DNA of 64,000 bases, taken from assembly GCF_006376685.1 (NCBI RefSeq), contig NZ_VEWL01000001.1:845450-909449 (forward strand). Reading direction: 5' to 3'. Below the pieces are notes generated by a model. That model was not told where the DNA came from and made no database searches. It saw only the letters and a program-made list of their open reading frames with translations. Every line of letters starts with the position of its first letter. The stretch's first letter is position 1. The position numbers were made by a program, and so were the translations under genes. Origin of the DNA: Ochrobactrum teleogrylli (GTDB taxonomy: Bacteria; Pseudomonadota; Alphaproteobacteria; Rhizobiales; Rhizobiaceae). This document shows, piece after piece, positions 47,131 through 58,516 of this stretch.

Positions 47131-47171
47131 TATAAAATAAGCCAGCACTCCTTTGCCATTTCGCGAAATAA
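47079..47171 (+). repeat. Repeat block, copy 2 (peptide tail plus leader)
   Basis: Second copy of the 46,791-46,878 block, spanning the end of peptide 1 and the first part of the leader of peptide 2. Together with equal leader lengths (107 and 108 bp) this shows a tandem duplication with a unit of 291 bp. Confidence 0.8.
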
Positions 47172-47235
47172 TAAATTACTTCAATAATAAGCTGCCTTCA
47201 TAAAAAAGGCACATTTTAAAAATTGGGAGAGTTCA

Positions 47236-47364
47236 ATGCATAATCCAAAAAACACCGCAAGCAAGAAAGCAATTGCATTTGAAGATGTATTGAAGGGAAT
47301 TTCTTCGGAACTATCCAACAATTACAGTAAAATTGATCAATGCTTCGGAAATAAGACTAAATAA
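47236..47364 (+). CDS. Short peptide 2 (putative modified-peptide precursor)
   Basis: A 42-residue peptide, ATG at 47,236 with gggagag four bases upstream, stop at 47,362-47,364. Paralogue of peptide 1: conserved SKK-AIAFE, KGISSELS and IDQCFG elements, Cys36 again unique. After the cysteine only six residues remain (FGNKTK). The compact, leader-like helix with one conserved residue near the C terminus and the oxygenase gene 91 bp downstream fit a RiPP precursor. A toxin or regulator peptide is the alternative. Confidence 0.65.
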   Translation: MHNPKNTASKKAIAFEDVLKGISSELSNNYSKIDQCFGNKTK

Positions 47365-47407
47365 GAATCTCTGCTAAGAAAGCCCGTTAATAATTGCTGG
47401 ATGGAGA

Positions 47408-47434
47408 TTAGGGGGTAACTCACCCCCTAATTTT
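47408..47434 (+). terminator. Hairpin between peptide 2 and oxygenase (possible attenuator)
   Basis: Perfect nine-base-pair stem ttagggggt / accccctaa, loop aactc, then tttt. It lies 43 bp after peptide 2 and 22 bp before the oxygenase, so it could make the peptide mRNA more abundant than the enzyme mRNA. Confidence 0.8.
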
Positions 47435-47455
47435 CTCGCTGGAACGATAACTTTG

Positions 47456-48442
47456 ATGACGAAACACTTTGAAACTCCGGTTATCTTTTCGCTGCCTCAC
47501 CAGGCTGCGAGCGACTTTTGCGAGCACTATCTCACCAAGAGCGGCATCATGATTTCGCTCGCGGATTTGCGTGACAAGGAACTCGCAGCGGACTTGGCGG
47601 ATCAGGCCGCTCATGTCTTCGCAAACTTGCTCAAAGATTTGCAGTATCAGTTGGATTGCCCGGAAATCGGGATCGTCGCGGTCGATATACCGTCGATCCT
47701 TGACGATGCGACATTGGATGCCATTGCGGGCGCACTGCTGGCCGTTTCGCTGACCCAGGCACTTATGCCGACGCTAACCGACGGGAGAAACCAGACGCCG
47801 TTTTCCGTCTTCACCACTTCTGCAGACAGTCTCGAAAGACTTGAACGCGCCGGATTACAGGATCTAACGCCAACGAACCGATTGGAGTTTCATTCCGACA
47901 GTGCACTTACCGGCACAGAGGTGGCCGTTCCCGACTACATATCAGTCTATAACATTGCCATTAATTTCGAGGAACGCGGCTATTTTCATTGGGTCCCGAC
48001 CTGCAAACTCGATGGTCTGGCAGCGCTTGTGGACAGAATAGGCCTGTCGGATGCGTATTACTTCAAGCTCAATCCGACTGTCTATGAAGACGGGCAAAAT
48101 GACGTGATGGTCATAGAACATCGCGTCCAGGCAACCATTTTCAGCCATGACCAGAACGGCTCGATTACAACTTATATGAGCGGCCAGTTCGACGGGAAGG
48201 TGGGCGAGGAGCATACCCAATCCCATGACGTCGTCACTGACATGGTGAATGCCATATCAGAAAACAAATTTCGCTATTCCATCCCGCAGGAAAGCCGCAG
48301 GTTGCTTATAATGAATAACGCAAACGGCTTTCACGCCCGCGACGCTCTTGAAAAGCCCCTGCCCGGCGTTGCCGTGAACCGGGTCTATCTTCGCTGCACG
48401 TCTGTAGCGGGCAAAGTTGTCGGCGAAATTGTGGGAGAATAG
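47456..48442 (+). CDS. TauD/clavaminate-synthase-like Fe(II)/2-oxoglutarate oxygenase
   Basis: A 328-residue protein; ATG at 47,456 is preferred to the TTG one codon earlier, though the ribosome binding site is weak (ggaacg 12 bases away). The iron-binding facial triad is visible as FHSDSA (HxD) near residue 145 and His in NNANGFHARDAL near residue 295. An Arg 15-20 residues later (NRVYLRC) would bind 2-oxoglutarate. This layout fits oxygenases that hydroxylate free or peptide-bound amino acids. No amino acid or secondary-metabolite genes flank it; only the two short peptides precede it on the same strand. Substrate is therefore inferred to be one of these peptides. Convergent with oxyR. Confidence 0.75.
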   Translation: MTKHFETPVIFSLPHQAASDFCEHYLTKSGIMISLADLRDKELAADLADQAAHVFANLLKDLQYQLDCPEIGIVAVDIPSILDDATLDAIAGALLAVSLTQALMPTLTDGRNQTPFSVFTTSADSLERLERAGLQDLTPTNRLEFHSDSALTGTEVAVPDYISVYNIAINFEERGYFHWVPTCKLDGLAALVDRIGLSDAYYFKLNPTVYEDGQNDVMVIEHRVQATIFSHDQNGSITTYMSGQFDGKVGEEHTQSHDVVTDMVNAISENKFRYSIPQESRRLLIMNNANGFHARDALEKPLPGVAVNRVYLRCTSVAGKVVGEIVGE

Positions 48443-48467
48443 GCCCGATCCGACGCAGACGGGTGGT

Positions 48468-49391
48468 TCATTGGCTCAACAAAGCCTGCATCCGGTCCTG
48501 ATTGCGCAACCCCACTTCCCGAACGATCTCGGCGATCTGCGAGAGTTGCGACGACAGCGGGTTACTTTTGCGCCAGACCAGACCGATGGTTCGCGACGGG
48601 CGCGGTTCTGCAAGGCGGAACATGCAGACATTCGCGGCGAGTGTTTCCGTATAGACCGCCATCTCCGGCACAAGCGTAATGCCGATGCCAGCGCCCACCA
48701 TCTGCACAAGCGTGGACAGTGAACTGCCTTCCATCAATTCACGCGGTGGCGCATTCGCAATATTGCAGAAGGATAGCGCCTGATCGCGAAAACAATGCCC
48801 TTCTTCCAGCAGGAGAAGCCGCATTTCATGCAGTTTTTCGGCGCTTGGAACCGGCTTGCCCGCATCTTCCAGCGGGCGCATCAGCACGAATTCCTCTTCG
48901 AAGAGAGGCACTTCCTGCAAGGCAGGCTCGGAAATCGGCAAGGCGACAATCGCCGCGTCCAGCCTGGCTTCCAAAAGGTCTTCGATCAGTTTCTGGGTGA
49001 TAGCCTCACGCGGACGTGGTTCCAGCCCCGGATAACGCTGGGTGAGCGTCTTGATCACTTCCGGCAGAAGATAGGGCGCAACTGTCGGGATCACGCCGAG
49101 ACGCAGGCGCCCCGTGAACGGGCCATGCGCTGCCCGCGCCAGCTCTTCCAGTTCGTCGACCGAACGCAGAATGCCGCGCACCCTCTCCGCGAATTCCTCA
49201 CCGAGCCCGGTCAGGCGGATTTGTCTGCCACCACGCTCCACCAGAGGCGCGCCGATAAGGTCTTCCAGTTCCTTGATCTGCAAGGATAAGGCGGGTTGAG
49301 AGATGGAGCAGGCCGCTGCCGCGCGCCCGAAATGGCTCAATCGCGCCAGCGAGTCGAAATAGCGAAGGTGTTTCATGGAGAGGCCAATCAT
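48468..49391 (-). CDS. oxyR: Hydrogen-peroxide-inducible regulator OxyR
   Basis: A 307-residue LysR-type regulator. The HTH (HLRYFDSLARLSHFGRAAAACSISQPALSLQI, early residues) is followed by the redox pair in LLEEGHCFRDQALSFC, corresponding to the peroxide-sensing cysteines of OxyR. It is divergent from katG, its classic target, and the 185 bp between them should contain the binding site. The start may be five codons downstream, at MKHLRYF. Confidence 0.95.
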   Translation of the reverse strand: MIGLSMKHLRYFDSLARLSHFGRAAAACSISQPALSLQIKELEDLIGAPLVERGGRQIRLTGLGEEFAERVRGILRSVDELEELARAAHGPFTGRLRLGVIPTVAPYLLPEVIKTLTQRYPGLEPRPREAITQKLIEDLLEARLDAAIVALPISEPALQEVPLFEEEFVLMRPLEDAGKPVPSAEKLHEMRLLLLEEGHCFRDQALSFCNIANAPPRELMEGSSLSTLVQMVGAGIGITLVPEMAVYTETLAANVCMFRLAEPRPSRTIGLVWRKSNPLSSQLSQIAEIVREVGLRNQDRMQALLSQ

Positions 49392-49393
49392 AA

Positions 49394-51748
<2,355 letters not shown>

Positions 51749-51758
51749 AAGCCGATCT

Positions 51759-51862
51759 AGAGCATTTCCAGCAAAAGTGCGAAGCGGTTTTGCGTAGGAC
51801 AATGCGTGAAAACAAATGGATAGAGCGGCTCCAGCGATTCCAATTTAACTGGAACCGCTCTA
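51759..51862. repeat. Bru-RS-like palindromic repeat, copy 2 (inverted)
   Basis: Inverted relative to copy 1: begins agagcatttccagcaaaagt and ends ggaaccgctcta. Lies between katG and its terminator. Confidence 0.8.
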
Positions 51863-51865
51863 ACG

Positions 51866-51905
51866 AAAAAGCCTCCCCCGAAGGTTTCGGGGGAGGCTTT
51901 TTTAT
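51866..51905. terminator. Bidirectional terminator, katG and sugar-binding protein
   Basis: Stem aaaagcctcccccga / tcgggggaggctttt with T runs on both strands, between convergent genes. Confidence 0.92.
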
Positions 51906-53153
51906 TTATTTCGCCATGTCGATGGCGGAGCTGAGCTCTTCAACCGCCTGATCAGCCGTCAGCTGGCCATTGAACTGGCGGGTGATGACATCGAACATCG
52001 CATTCTTGATCGCGGTTGGCTGTGCGTGCGACTGCGAGAAGGAACCAAGCAGCGATCCGCTCTTGTCGGCGGCGGCCAGATCCTTGATCGCCTTTTGTCC
52101 GCATTCGTCAAATGCCGTGGTCGGCACATCCGTGCGCGCCGGTGCCGAGCCCTTCACCACATTGAAGGCCGACTGGAAATTGACGTCTTCCACAGCGGCT
52201 GCGAGTGCAAGTTGCGCCTTGCGCTTGTCCTCACCCACTTCGAAGACAGCGAACTGATCGGCATTGAAAGCCACGGAACCTTCCGTTCCCGGAAAACGAC
52301 CGCAAACGAAATCCGCGCCCGGCTTTTTTCCGGCCTTGGTGAACTCGCCCTTGGCCCAGTCGCCCATGAACTGCACGCCCGCCTTGTCGTCGATGACCAT
52401 TGATGAGGCAAGATTCCAGTCACGTCCGGAGAAGTTGTCGTCCACATAGGTGCGCAGCTTCGACATCCGCTCGAAGACCTGCTTCATGGTATCGCTCTTC
52501 AGCGCTTCCGGATCGAGATCGATCAGCGCCTTCTTGTAGAAATCCGGCCCGAACGACATCACGACGCTCGTAAAAATGAGCGCTTCCTGCCAGGGCTGGC
52601 CGCCATGGGCAATCGGCGTGATCCCCTGCTCCTTGAACTTGTCGAGCAGCGCGACAAGCTCGTCCCAGTTCTGCGGCACTTTTCCGCCTGCCTTGTCGAG
52701 CGCGGCCTTGTTGTACCACGCCCAGTTGGTGGAATGCACATTGACCGGCGCGGCGATCCAGTGGCCGTCATATTTCGAGAAGCGCTGGATTGCAGGCGGG
52801 ATGACCTTGTCCCAGCCTTCCTTGTCGGCGACTTCATCCAGATTGCCGAGCACGCCCTGCTCCGCCCAATCCAGAATGTCGAAACCCTGCATCTGCACGG
52901 CGGCAGGCGCATTGCCCGCCGTCACACGGGCGCGCAAGGTCGTCATGGCAGCCTCGCCCGCACCGCCGGCGACCGGCATATCGACCCAGCCGATACCCTG
53001 TTTCTGAAGATTTTCCTTCAAGAGATTAAGCGCTGCCGCCTCACCGCCCGAGGTCCAGTAATGGAGAACTTCCACGCTTTCCTCGGCTTGCGCCAGGTTC
53101 GCCCCACCCAAAATACTGACACCCGCCAGCAGCATTCCCATCATCAAGCGCAT
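51906..53153 (-). CDS. Sugar ABC transporter substrate-binding protein (family 1)
   Basis: About 415 residues. The start at 53,153 is preferred because aggag lies eight bases upstream; an ATG at 53,159 sits only two bases from that site. Signal peptide [23 protein letters not shown]. The family core [20 protein letters not shown] and [21 protein letters not shown] resembles glucose/mannose binding proteins (GtsA-like). No permease or ATPase gene is adjacent, so it is an orphan here. Confidence 0.88.
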   Translation of the reverse strand: MRLMMGMLLAGVSILGGANLAQAEESVEVLHYWTSGGEAAALNLLKENLQKQGIGWVDMPVAGGAGEAAMTTLRARVTAGNAPAAVQMQGFDILDWAEQGVLGNLDEVADKEGWDKVIPPAIQRFSKYDGHWIAAPVNVHSTNWAWYNKAALDKAGGKVPQNWDELVALLDKFKEQGITPIAHGGQPWQEALIFTSVVMSFGPDFYKKALIDLDPEALKSDTMKQVFERMSKLRTYVDDNFSGRDWNLASSMVIDDKAGVQFMGDWAKGEFTKAGKKPGADFVCGRFPGTEGSVAFNADQFAVFEVGEDKRKAQLALAAAVEDVNFQSAFNVVKGSAPARTDVPTTAFDECGQKAIKDLAAADKSGSLLGSFSQSHAQPTAIKNAMFDVITRQFNGQLTADQAVEELSSAIDMAK

Positions 53154-53165
53154 TCTCATATCTCC

Positions 53166-53279
53166 TCGTTAAGAGCGCATCCCGAAAAGTGTGAAACGGT
53201 TTTCGGAGAAGATGCGCGTTATAACAGAAAAATTAGAGCGCGGTTCGATCTGATTCAATCAGATCGAACCGCGCTCTAA
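53166..53279. repeat. Repeat with a perfect 21 bp palindrome
   Basis: 53,233-53,253 and 53,259-53,279 are perfect inverted copies (ttagagcgcggttcgatctga and its complement) with loop ttcaa. The preceding part (gagcgcatcc...gatgcgc) forms a second hairpin. Related in style to the Bru-RS-like repeats, but a different sequence. Confidence 0.85.
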
Positions 53280-53357
53280 GAATGGCGCACACTACCATGT
53301 GTCCAGCGAAACGAAATTCACTATCGCGTTGGCGTAAACAAGCCGTGGGCGACACGC

Positions 53358-54668
53358 CTACACTTCATTTTTCAGCGTTTCTTTCTGCGTAATCAGACGC
53401 GCCGAATGCTGCCCGGAAATGAACACCCAAAGCCAGCTGAGCGCCACCGCCAGACGGCTGCGCGTGCCAATGAGAAAATAGATATGTGCGAGGCCCCATA
53501 TCCACCATGCAATCCAGCCTTTGAGCCGCAGCGACCCGAAATCGATGACGGCTGCACTTGGACCGATGGTGGCAAGGTTGCCAAGATGCTTGTAACGGAA
53601 GGGACCGGGCGCGGCATGATTGGCAAACCGCGCCTTGATCACCTTCGCCACATATTTGCCCTGCTGCTTGGCGGCCGGCGCAATGCCCGGCACTGGCTTT
53701 CCATCAGCGGTTTTGACCAGAGCCGTATCCCCGACGATGAAAATTTCGGGATGGCCCTTCACTGTCAGGTCCGGCTCGACCACGGCGCGCCCGGCGCGAT
53801 CCTGTTCGGCGCCCACCCATTCAGCCGCTTTCGAAGCCTGCACGCCCGCCGCCCAGATGACGGTGCGGCTCGCGACCTGTTCGTCACCGATGGAAATGCC
53901 CCTGGCATCGCAGGCGGTGACGGGCGTTCCGGTTCTGACCTCCACGCCCATTTTCGTCAGCGACTTCTCCGCATATTCCGAAAGCGACGGCGGGAAAACC
54001 GGCAGAATGCGCGGCCCGGCTTCAATGAGTATGATGCGGGCTGTGGATGTATCGATATTGCGGAATTCCTTGACCAAGGTGCGGTGGGCCAGTTCCGCAA
54101 TGATCCCCGCAAGTTCCACGCCGGTCGGCCCCGCGCCGATGATGCTGAATGTCAACAGCGCTTTGCGAACTTCGGGATCGGCCTCCAGCTCGGCCTGTTC
54201 GAAAGCCAGCAGGAGACGGCGGCGAATGGTCGTCGCATCTTCCAGCGCCTTCAGGCCCGGTGCATAAGGCTCCCATTCGTCGCGTCCGAAATAAGCGTGC
54301 CGCGCACCGGTCGCAAGCACAAGCGTGTCATAATCGACGGCGTGCCCATCGCGGAGATGCACCTTGCGCGCCTGCGTGTCCACGCCCGTCACTTCAGCCA
54401 GCAGGGTGGAAACCTCTTCGCGATTGCGAAAGACGGAGCGGATCGGCCAGGCGATTTCCGATGTTGCAAGAACAGTCGTCGCGACCTGATAGAGCAAGGG
54501 CTGGAAAAGATGATGGTTTCTGCGATCGATGATCGTGATCGATGTATCCGGACTTTGCAGATCTTTCGCCAGCTGCAAACCCGCAAAACCGCCGCCGACA
54601 ATCACTACGCGATGCTGAGCCAATTCGCTTTTCCTTTCGCCGCCTGCATCCTGTCGAGGACTCACCAT
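53358..54668 (-). CDS. ndh: Type II NADH dehydrogenase
   Basis: A 436-residue membrane-associated flavoprotein that passes electrons from NADH to quinone without pumping protons. FAD motif HRVVIVGGGFAGLQLAKDL near residue 20, NAD motif FSIIGAGPTGVELAGIIAEL around residue 165, and the second FAD segment EIFIVGDTALV. The C-terminal hydrophobic segment IAWWIWGLAHIYFLIG is typical of NDH-2. Monocistronic. Confidence 0.94.
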   Translation of the reverse strand: MVSPRQDAGGERKSELAQHRVVIVGGGFAGLQLAKDLQSPDTSITIIDRRNHHLFQPLLYQVATTVLATSEIAWPIRSVFRNREEVSTLLAEVTGVDTQARKVHLRDGHAVDYDTLVLATGARHAYFGRDEWEPYAPGLKALEDATTIRRRLLLAFEQAELEADPEVRKALLTFSIIGAGPTGVELAGIIAELAHRTLVKEFRNIDTSTARIILIEAGPRILPVFPPSLSEYAEKSLTKMGVEVRTGTPVTACDARGISIGDEQVASRTVIWAAGVQASKAAEWVGAEQDRAGRAVVEPDLTVKGHPEIFIVGDTALVKTADGKPVPGIAPAAKQQGKYVAKVIKARFANHAAPGPFRYKHLGNLATIGPSAAVIDFGSLRLKGWIAWWIWGLAHIYFLIGTRSRLAVALSWLWVFISGQHSARLITQKETLKNEV

Positions 54669-54761
54669 ACACGCGAGCGCTTGCTCTGCCTTTCAAAAAC
54701 CGTTGCAAGCGTGGGGTATGTCCGCTCCATGTAATAAGTAGCGCCGCGCGGAAAAAAGTCA

Positions 54762-54793
54762 GCCCGCAACCGATGCTCGGATGCGGGCTTTTA
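54762..54793 (-). terminator. Terminator after the GNAT gene
   Basis: Stem agcccgca / tgcgggct; on the minus strand a run of six T follows a few bases later. Confidence 0.6.
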
Positions 54794-54813
54794 AAAGGGC
54801 GCGCGGGTTGGCT

Positions 54814-55518
54814 TCAGCGCAGCAGATAGGCAGGTATTTTGGGATCGAAGCCGACAATGCGCTGCCCTTCGGCAAAGGCTGCGCGCAGCGTCTCGCGAAG
54901 CGACAGGCGCGCCTGCATGGCCGCCGCTGGATCTGTCGCAAGCAGCTGGTCGATATCGCCGGGAAATTCGACGCGACGAATATCGGCCGGAAATTCAGGT
55001 GCCTGCCCTTTGGAGCGTGCTTCGACACGCGGATCGTCCAAGTGCCAGTCGGCTACGATGCGATCCGACGGAAGGCCCGCATTGATGCCGACCATGGGAC
55101 CATAATAGTCGATATGATAGGTGGAGGACGTGGCGCCAAGGCTTGCAATATTCAACCCGGCATTGACCGCGCGGATGGGATCATAGGTCCAGCGCACATG
55201 GGTCACGCCGCGCGCAAGGCACCAGTCACGCTGGAACCACTTCATGCGCGCACCAAGCTTCAGGCCCCGCGCTTCCGGCAAAACCGCCAGACGATGCGAA
55301 TGCTGGATGCCCGGTGTCGCAGTCGGGAAACCAAAGATGAAACCCAGCATCTTCTCACCATCGAAGGCACCGGCGACAAGCCCCCCTTCATGCTGGATAG
55401 CAAGCAACAGATCGGAGGCATCGACAGGATCGTCGTCGCCCCAGACAAGCCGCTGCACAGTTTCCGAATCCTTCATCTCGGCCAGCGATGCGAGTTCGCG
55501 GATGACGATTTCGCTCAT
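54814..55518 (-). CDS. GNAT-family N-acyltransferase (COG3375-like)
   Basis: A 234-residue acyltransferase. The N-terminal half has the GNAT core (GAFDGEKMLGFIFGFPTA, then HSHRLAVLPEARGLKLGARMKW as the acetyl-CoA binding motif A). The C-terminal half, with NIASLGATSSTYHIDYYG, is specific to the group that accompanies N-succinylamino acid racemases. It starts with an ATGA overlap on the stop of the racemase-like gene. In known pairs this enzyme succinylates D-amino acids; that role is inferred here. Confidence 0.85.
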   Translation of the reverse strand: MSEIVIRELASLAEMKDSETVQRLVWGDDDPVDASDLLLAIQHEGGLVAGAFDGEKMLGFIFGFPTATPGIQHSHRLAVLPEARGLKLGARMKWFQRDWCLARGVTHVRWTYDPIRAVNAGLNIASLGATSSTYHIDYYGPMVGINAGLPSDRIVADWHLDDPRVEARSKGQAPEFPADIRRVEFPGDIDQLLATDPAAAMQARLSLRETLRAAFAEGQRIVGFDPKIPAYLLR

Positions 55519-56648
55519 GCTGCGAATTCCTCGCGATGGTTCGTCACCGTATCGAGGAAGGCGCGGTCGAGCGTCACACCAATACCCGGGCCGTTTTTCG
55601 GCACAGCCATGCGGCCGTTTTCGGCTTCCAGCGGCTCATTGACAATGTCGCGCGGGAAATAGCGACTGGCGGACGAGGTATCCCCCGGCTTGGTGAAATT
55701 CGCCAGCGTCGAAAGATGGATATTGTGCGCACGTCCAATGCCTGCCTCCAGCATGCCGCCGCACCATACAGGCACATCGAAAGCCGCGCAGACATCATGA
55801 ATGGCCCGCGATGCGCTGTGGCCACCGACGCGCCCGACCTTGATATTGATGACGCGGCAGGCACGGGCGACGAGCGCCTTGCGCGCATCGACCGAAGAGC
55901 GAATGCTTTCATCGAGACAAATGGCCGTCAGCAGTTTTTCCTGCACATGCACATGGTCGGTAATGTCGTCAAACGCCAGCGGCTGCTCGATGTAATCGAG
56001 CGCGAATGCGTCCATGGCTTTCAAAAGCGGCAGGTCCGACAGGCGATAATCCGTATTGGCGTCAACGGTCAGCTTGGCGTCCGGGAAGCGGTCGCGCACG
56101 GCTTGCAGCATCGCCAGATCATGGCCGCGCTTGATCTTGAGCTTCACGCGCTTGTAACCGGCGTCGAGCGAAGCCGCGACGCGGTCAATCGTCGTTGGAA
56201 TATCGGCGATGCCAAGGCTGACACCAACATCGATGGCATCGCGAACGCCACCAAGCGCAACGCTCAATGGCAGGTTCAGCGCTTTCGCCCACAAGTCCCA
56301 CACGGCCATTTCGACCATGGCCTTGCTCATCCTGTGCCCGCGCCACGGATCGAGAATGGCGGCAAGATCAGCCGGACCGTTGAAACGCTTTCCAACAATC
56401 TGCGGCAGCAGCACATCGCGCAGGAATGAGAGCGAGCCGGAGATGGTTTCTTCGAGATAATCCGGCAAGGGGTCCATCACGCCTTCGGCATAGCCTTCAA
56501 GACCTTCCGCCTTCAGGGTGAGGATCGGTATCACCTTTTCAGTCATCGTGCCGGTGGAGATCACGAAAGGCACGAGCAGCGGCAACCGGATAACCCGTAT
56601 TTCAGCCGCCTCGATTTTTAATCCGGCGAAAATTGGCGCTGTCTGCAT
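55515..56648 (-). CDS. Enolase-superfamily enzyme, o-succinylbenzoate synthase / N-succinylamino acid racemase type
   Basis: A 377-residue enzyme. The start at 56,648 follows ggag by six bases; an ATG four codons upstream is too close to that site. Catalytic Lys motif VKLKIKRG, metal ligands in TVDANTDY, YIEQPL and CLDESI, and a second Lys in INIKVGRVGG are all present. The organism type does not make menaquinone as far as this window shows, so the racemase role is more likely than MenC. Coupled to the GNAT gene. Confidence 0.88.
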   Translation of the reverse strand: MQTAPIFAGLKIEAAEIRVIRLPLLVPFVISTGTMTEKVIPILTLKAEGLEGYAEGVMDPLPDYLEETISGSLSFLRDVLLPQIVGKRFNGPADLAAILDPWRGHRMSKAMVEMAVWDLWAKALNLPLSVALGGVRDAIDVGVSLGIADIPTTIDRVAASLDAGYKRVKLKIKRGHDLAMLQAVRDRFPDAKLTVDANTDYRLSDLPLLKAMDAFALDYIEQPLAFDDITDHVHVQEKLLTAICLDESIRSSVDARKALVARACRVINIKVGRVGGHSASRAIHDVCAAFDVPVWCGGMLEAGIGRAHNIHLSTLANFTKPGDTSSASRYFPRDIVNEPLEAENGRMAVPKNGPGIGVTLDRAFLDTVTNHREEFAA

Positions 56649-56698
56649 CGGATACTCCATCCGTGGATATGATTGATTACGTCAGATCGAAACGGTTC

Positions 56699-56847
56699 TA
56701 GAGCGGTTCCGATTAAAACGGAATCGTGGATCCGCTCTATCTATTTGTTTTACGCATTATCCTACGCATCGAAGCGGGATTAGAAATCAGTCCAGTGGAC
56801 TGATTTCCCAGCGTAGGCGCTACGCACTTTTGCTGGACATGCTCTAA
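56699..56847. repeat. Bru-RS-like repeat, copy 3, carrying an inserted palindrome
   Basis: Begins agagcggttccgatt and ends ttttgctggacatgctct as in copy 1, but is about 48 bp longer. The extra DNA at about 56,768-56,817 contains a perfect inverted repeat gaaatcagtcca / tggactgatttc around a single G. Confidence 0.85.
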
Positions 56848-56904
56848 ATTCCCTGTTCGCTGGCAAAAGTCCAACAGATTCAGTTGGGACTTTCACTGAT
56901 GTAC

Positions 56905-58398
56905 TCAGGAGAGTGTATCCAGTGGGAAAACCGGACGCCGCAGGCGCGAATAAGTGCGTCTCGAAAGATCCGGCGAACTCAACCCACCAGCATCGGTCAC
57001 GATGATCTGCGCCGCAATCGGGCCGAAAGCCCCCTTGAAATGCTGCATCGACTTGACCGCAACAATTGCCTTTTCCTTCGGCTCGATACCGACAACCCGG
57101 AAGATGTTCTGATCGAGCATCTGCATCCGTTCGGAAACGATCATGATGTCGATCCCCTCCACGCGCAGGCACACGGATTTTCCGGTCGTTCCGGGCAGAC
57201 CCGTAAACATCGGCCCTTCGAAAACGAAGCTGCCATCGCTGATCGCCATGACACGGCCCGTCACCGTCAGCGGGCCACCGCCGACCGTTGGATCAGACTT
57301 GCCGCCAATCGTCACCGTGAGGGTCTCGCCCACTGCCTTGGCTGCAATCTCGGCCACCGCTTCGGGGTCCAGCAGCGCGCCAGCGGCGGCATCGGTCACA
57401 CCGGCGTCCAGCATCGCCGCAATCAGCGCGGTGCAATCACTATAAGCGCCCGAGCCGGGATTATCCGAGAAGTCCGCAACAACAATCGTGCCCTTGGCGC
57501 CGCGCGCCTCTTTCAATCGCGCGATGCACGCATCAAGAGGCATCGGCTGCGTCCACTGATCCTTATAGGACCAGATTTCATCACACATCTTGCCTGCAAC
57601 ATCGAAAGCGGCCTGCCGTTCAACACTTTTCGCATCGAAGGTGACAATAACACTTGGTCCCGCCGCCCAAACATCGGCATCGGTGAAACCGGCATTGATC
57701 GCTACATTGAGGATGCCCGGTTGCTGCATTTCGCGGTCCGCGCTTTCGAGCAGACGGCACATCGGGCCATTATCCGTCGTGCGACCGTCATCGCAACCGA
57801 GCAGCATTGGCGGGCGGGCGATGGCGAGAGCAGGTTCGATCTCGCCCTTCATCGCCCGATCCAGCAGCGAACAAGCCTCAACCCCAACCTCATTCATATC
57901 GACATGCGGATAGGTTCGGAATGAAACCGCGATCTGCGCCAGATCGGCCAGTTCGTCGAAAATATTCGCATGAAGATCGAGCGTGATGGCAATCGGTACA
58001 TCATACCCAACCACCGAGCGGATTTCGCGCAGGAACTGGCTGTCGCCATCCTGATCCGTTTCCGTCACCATGGCACCATGCAGAGCGACGAAGATACCGT
58101 TGAACGGTCCGCATTCCTTCAACCGCCGCAGGCATTCGCCTGTGATTTCCAGACGTGCGCTTTCCAGCACCGCGCCATTCGGCTCCGCATGGGCGGCAGT
58201 AATATAAACAGGTGTCCATCCCTTTTCATCCGCGACCTTTATCGCGCCGCCGACCTCCGAGCCGGTGCCGCGGAAATTGGCCGGAATCTCATCACCCTTG
58301 AAATAGTGGGACGCACGGAAATCGCCAATACTCGTGCGATTTTTCGTGAAGGTATTACTTTCATTGATGAGTTCGATGATCGCAACGCGATAGGACAC
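56905..58398 (-). CDS. M81-family metallopeptidase (MlrC-like)
   Basis: A 497-residue putative zinc hydrolase. The N-terminal segment AIIELINESNTF and the blocks ALHGAMVTETDQDGDSQFL and ITLDLHANIFDELADLA carry likely metal ligands (His, Asp, His). MlrC from sphingomonads cleaves linear microcystin fragments; other members have unknown amide substrates. Between a GNAT-racemase pair and an amino-acid-binding protein, a role as N-acyl amino acid or small-peptide hydrolase is plausible. Confidence 0.88.
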   Translation of the reverse strand: MSYRVAIIELINESNTFTKNRTSIGDFRASHYFKGDEIPANFRGTGSEVGGAIKVADEKGWTPVYITAAHAEPNGAVLESARLEITGECLRRLKECGPFNGIFVALHGAMVTETDQDGDSQFLREIRSVVGYDVPIAITLDLHANIFDELADLAQIAVSFRTYPHVDMNEVGVEACSLLDRAMKGEIEPALAIARPPMLLGCDDGRTTDNGPMCRLLESADREMQQPGILNVAINAGFTDADVWAAGPSVIVTFDAKSVERQAAFDVAGKMCDEIWSYKDQWTQPMPLDACIARLKEARGAKGTIVVADFSDNPGSGAYSDCTALIAAMLDAGVTDAAAGALLDPEAVAEIAAKAVGETLTVTIGGKSDPTVGGGPLTVTGRVMAISDGSFVFEGPMFTGLPGTTGKSVCLRVEGIDIMIVSERMQMLDQNIFRVVGIEPKEKAIVAVKSMQHFKGAFGPIAAQIIVTDAGGLSSPDLSRRTYSRLRRPVFPLDTLS

Positions 58399-58412
58399 GG
58401 GATCGACCTTTC

Positions 58413-58516
58413 TTAGAGCGGTTCCGGTGAAAACGGAATCGTGGAACCGCTCTATCTATTTGTTTTTACGCATTATCCTACGCAAAACCGCTACGCACTT
58501 TTGCTGGAAATGCTCT
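58413..58516. repeat. Bru-RS-like palindromic repeat, copy 4
   Basis: Same orientation as copy 1: agagcggttccggtg ... ggaaccgctct, then tttgtttttacgcattatcc and acttttgctggaaatgctc. It directly follows the M81 start region. Confidence 0.85.

Noticed and set aside
46945..47364. Toxin-antitoxin pair
   Set aside because: The two small genes are paralogues of each other rather than a toxin with an unrelated antitoxin, and neither has a DNA-binding motif.
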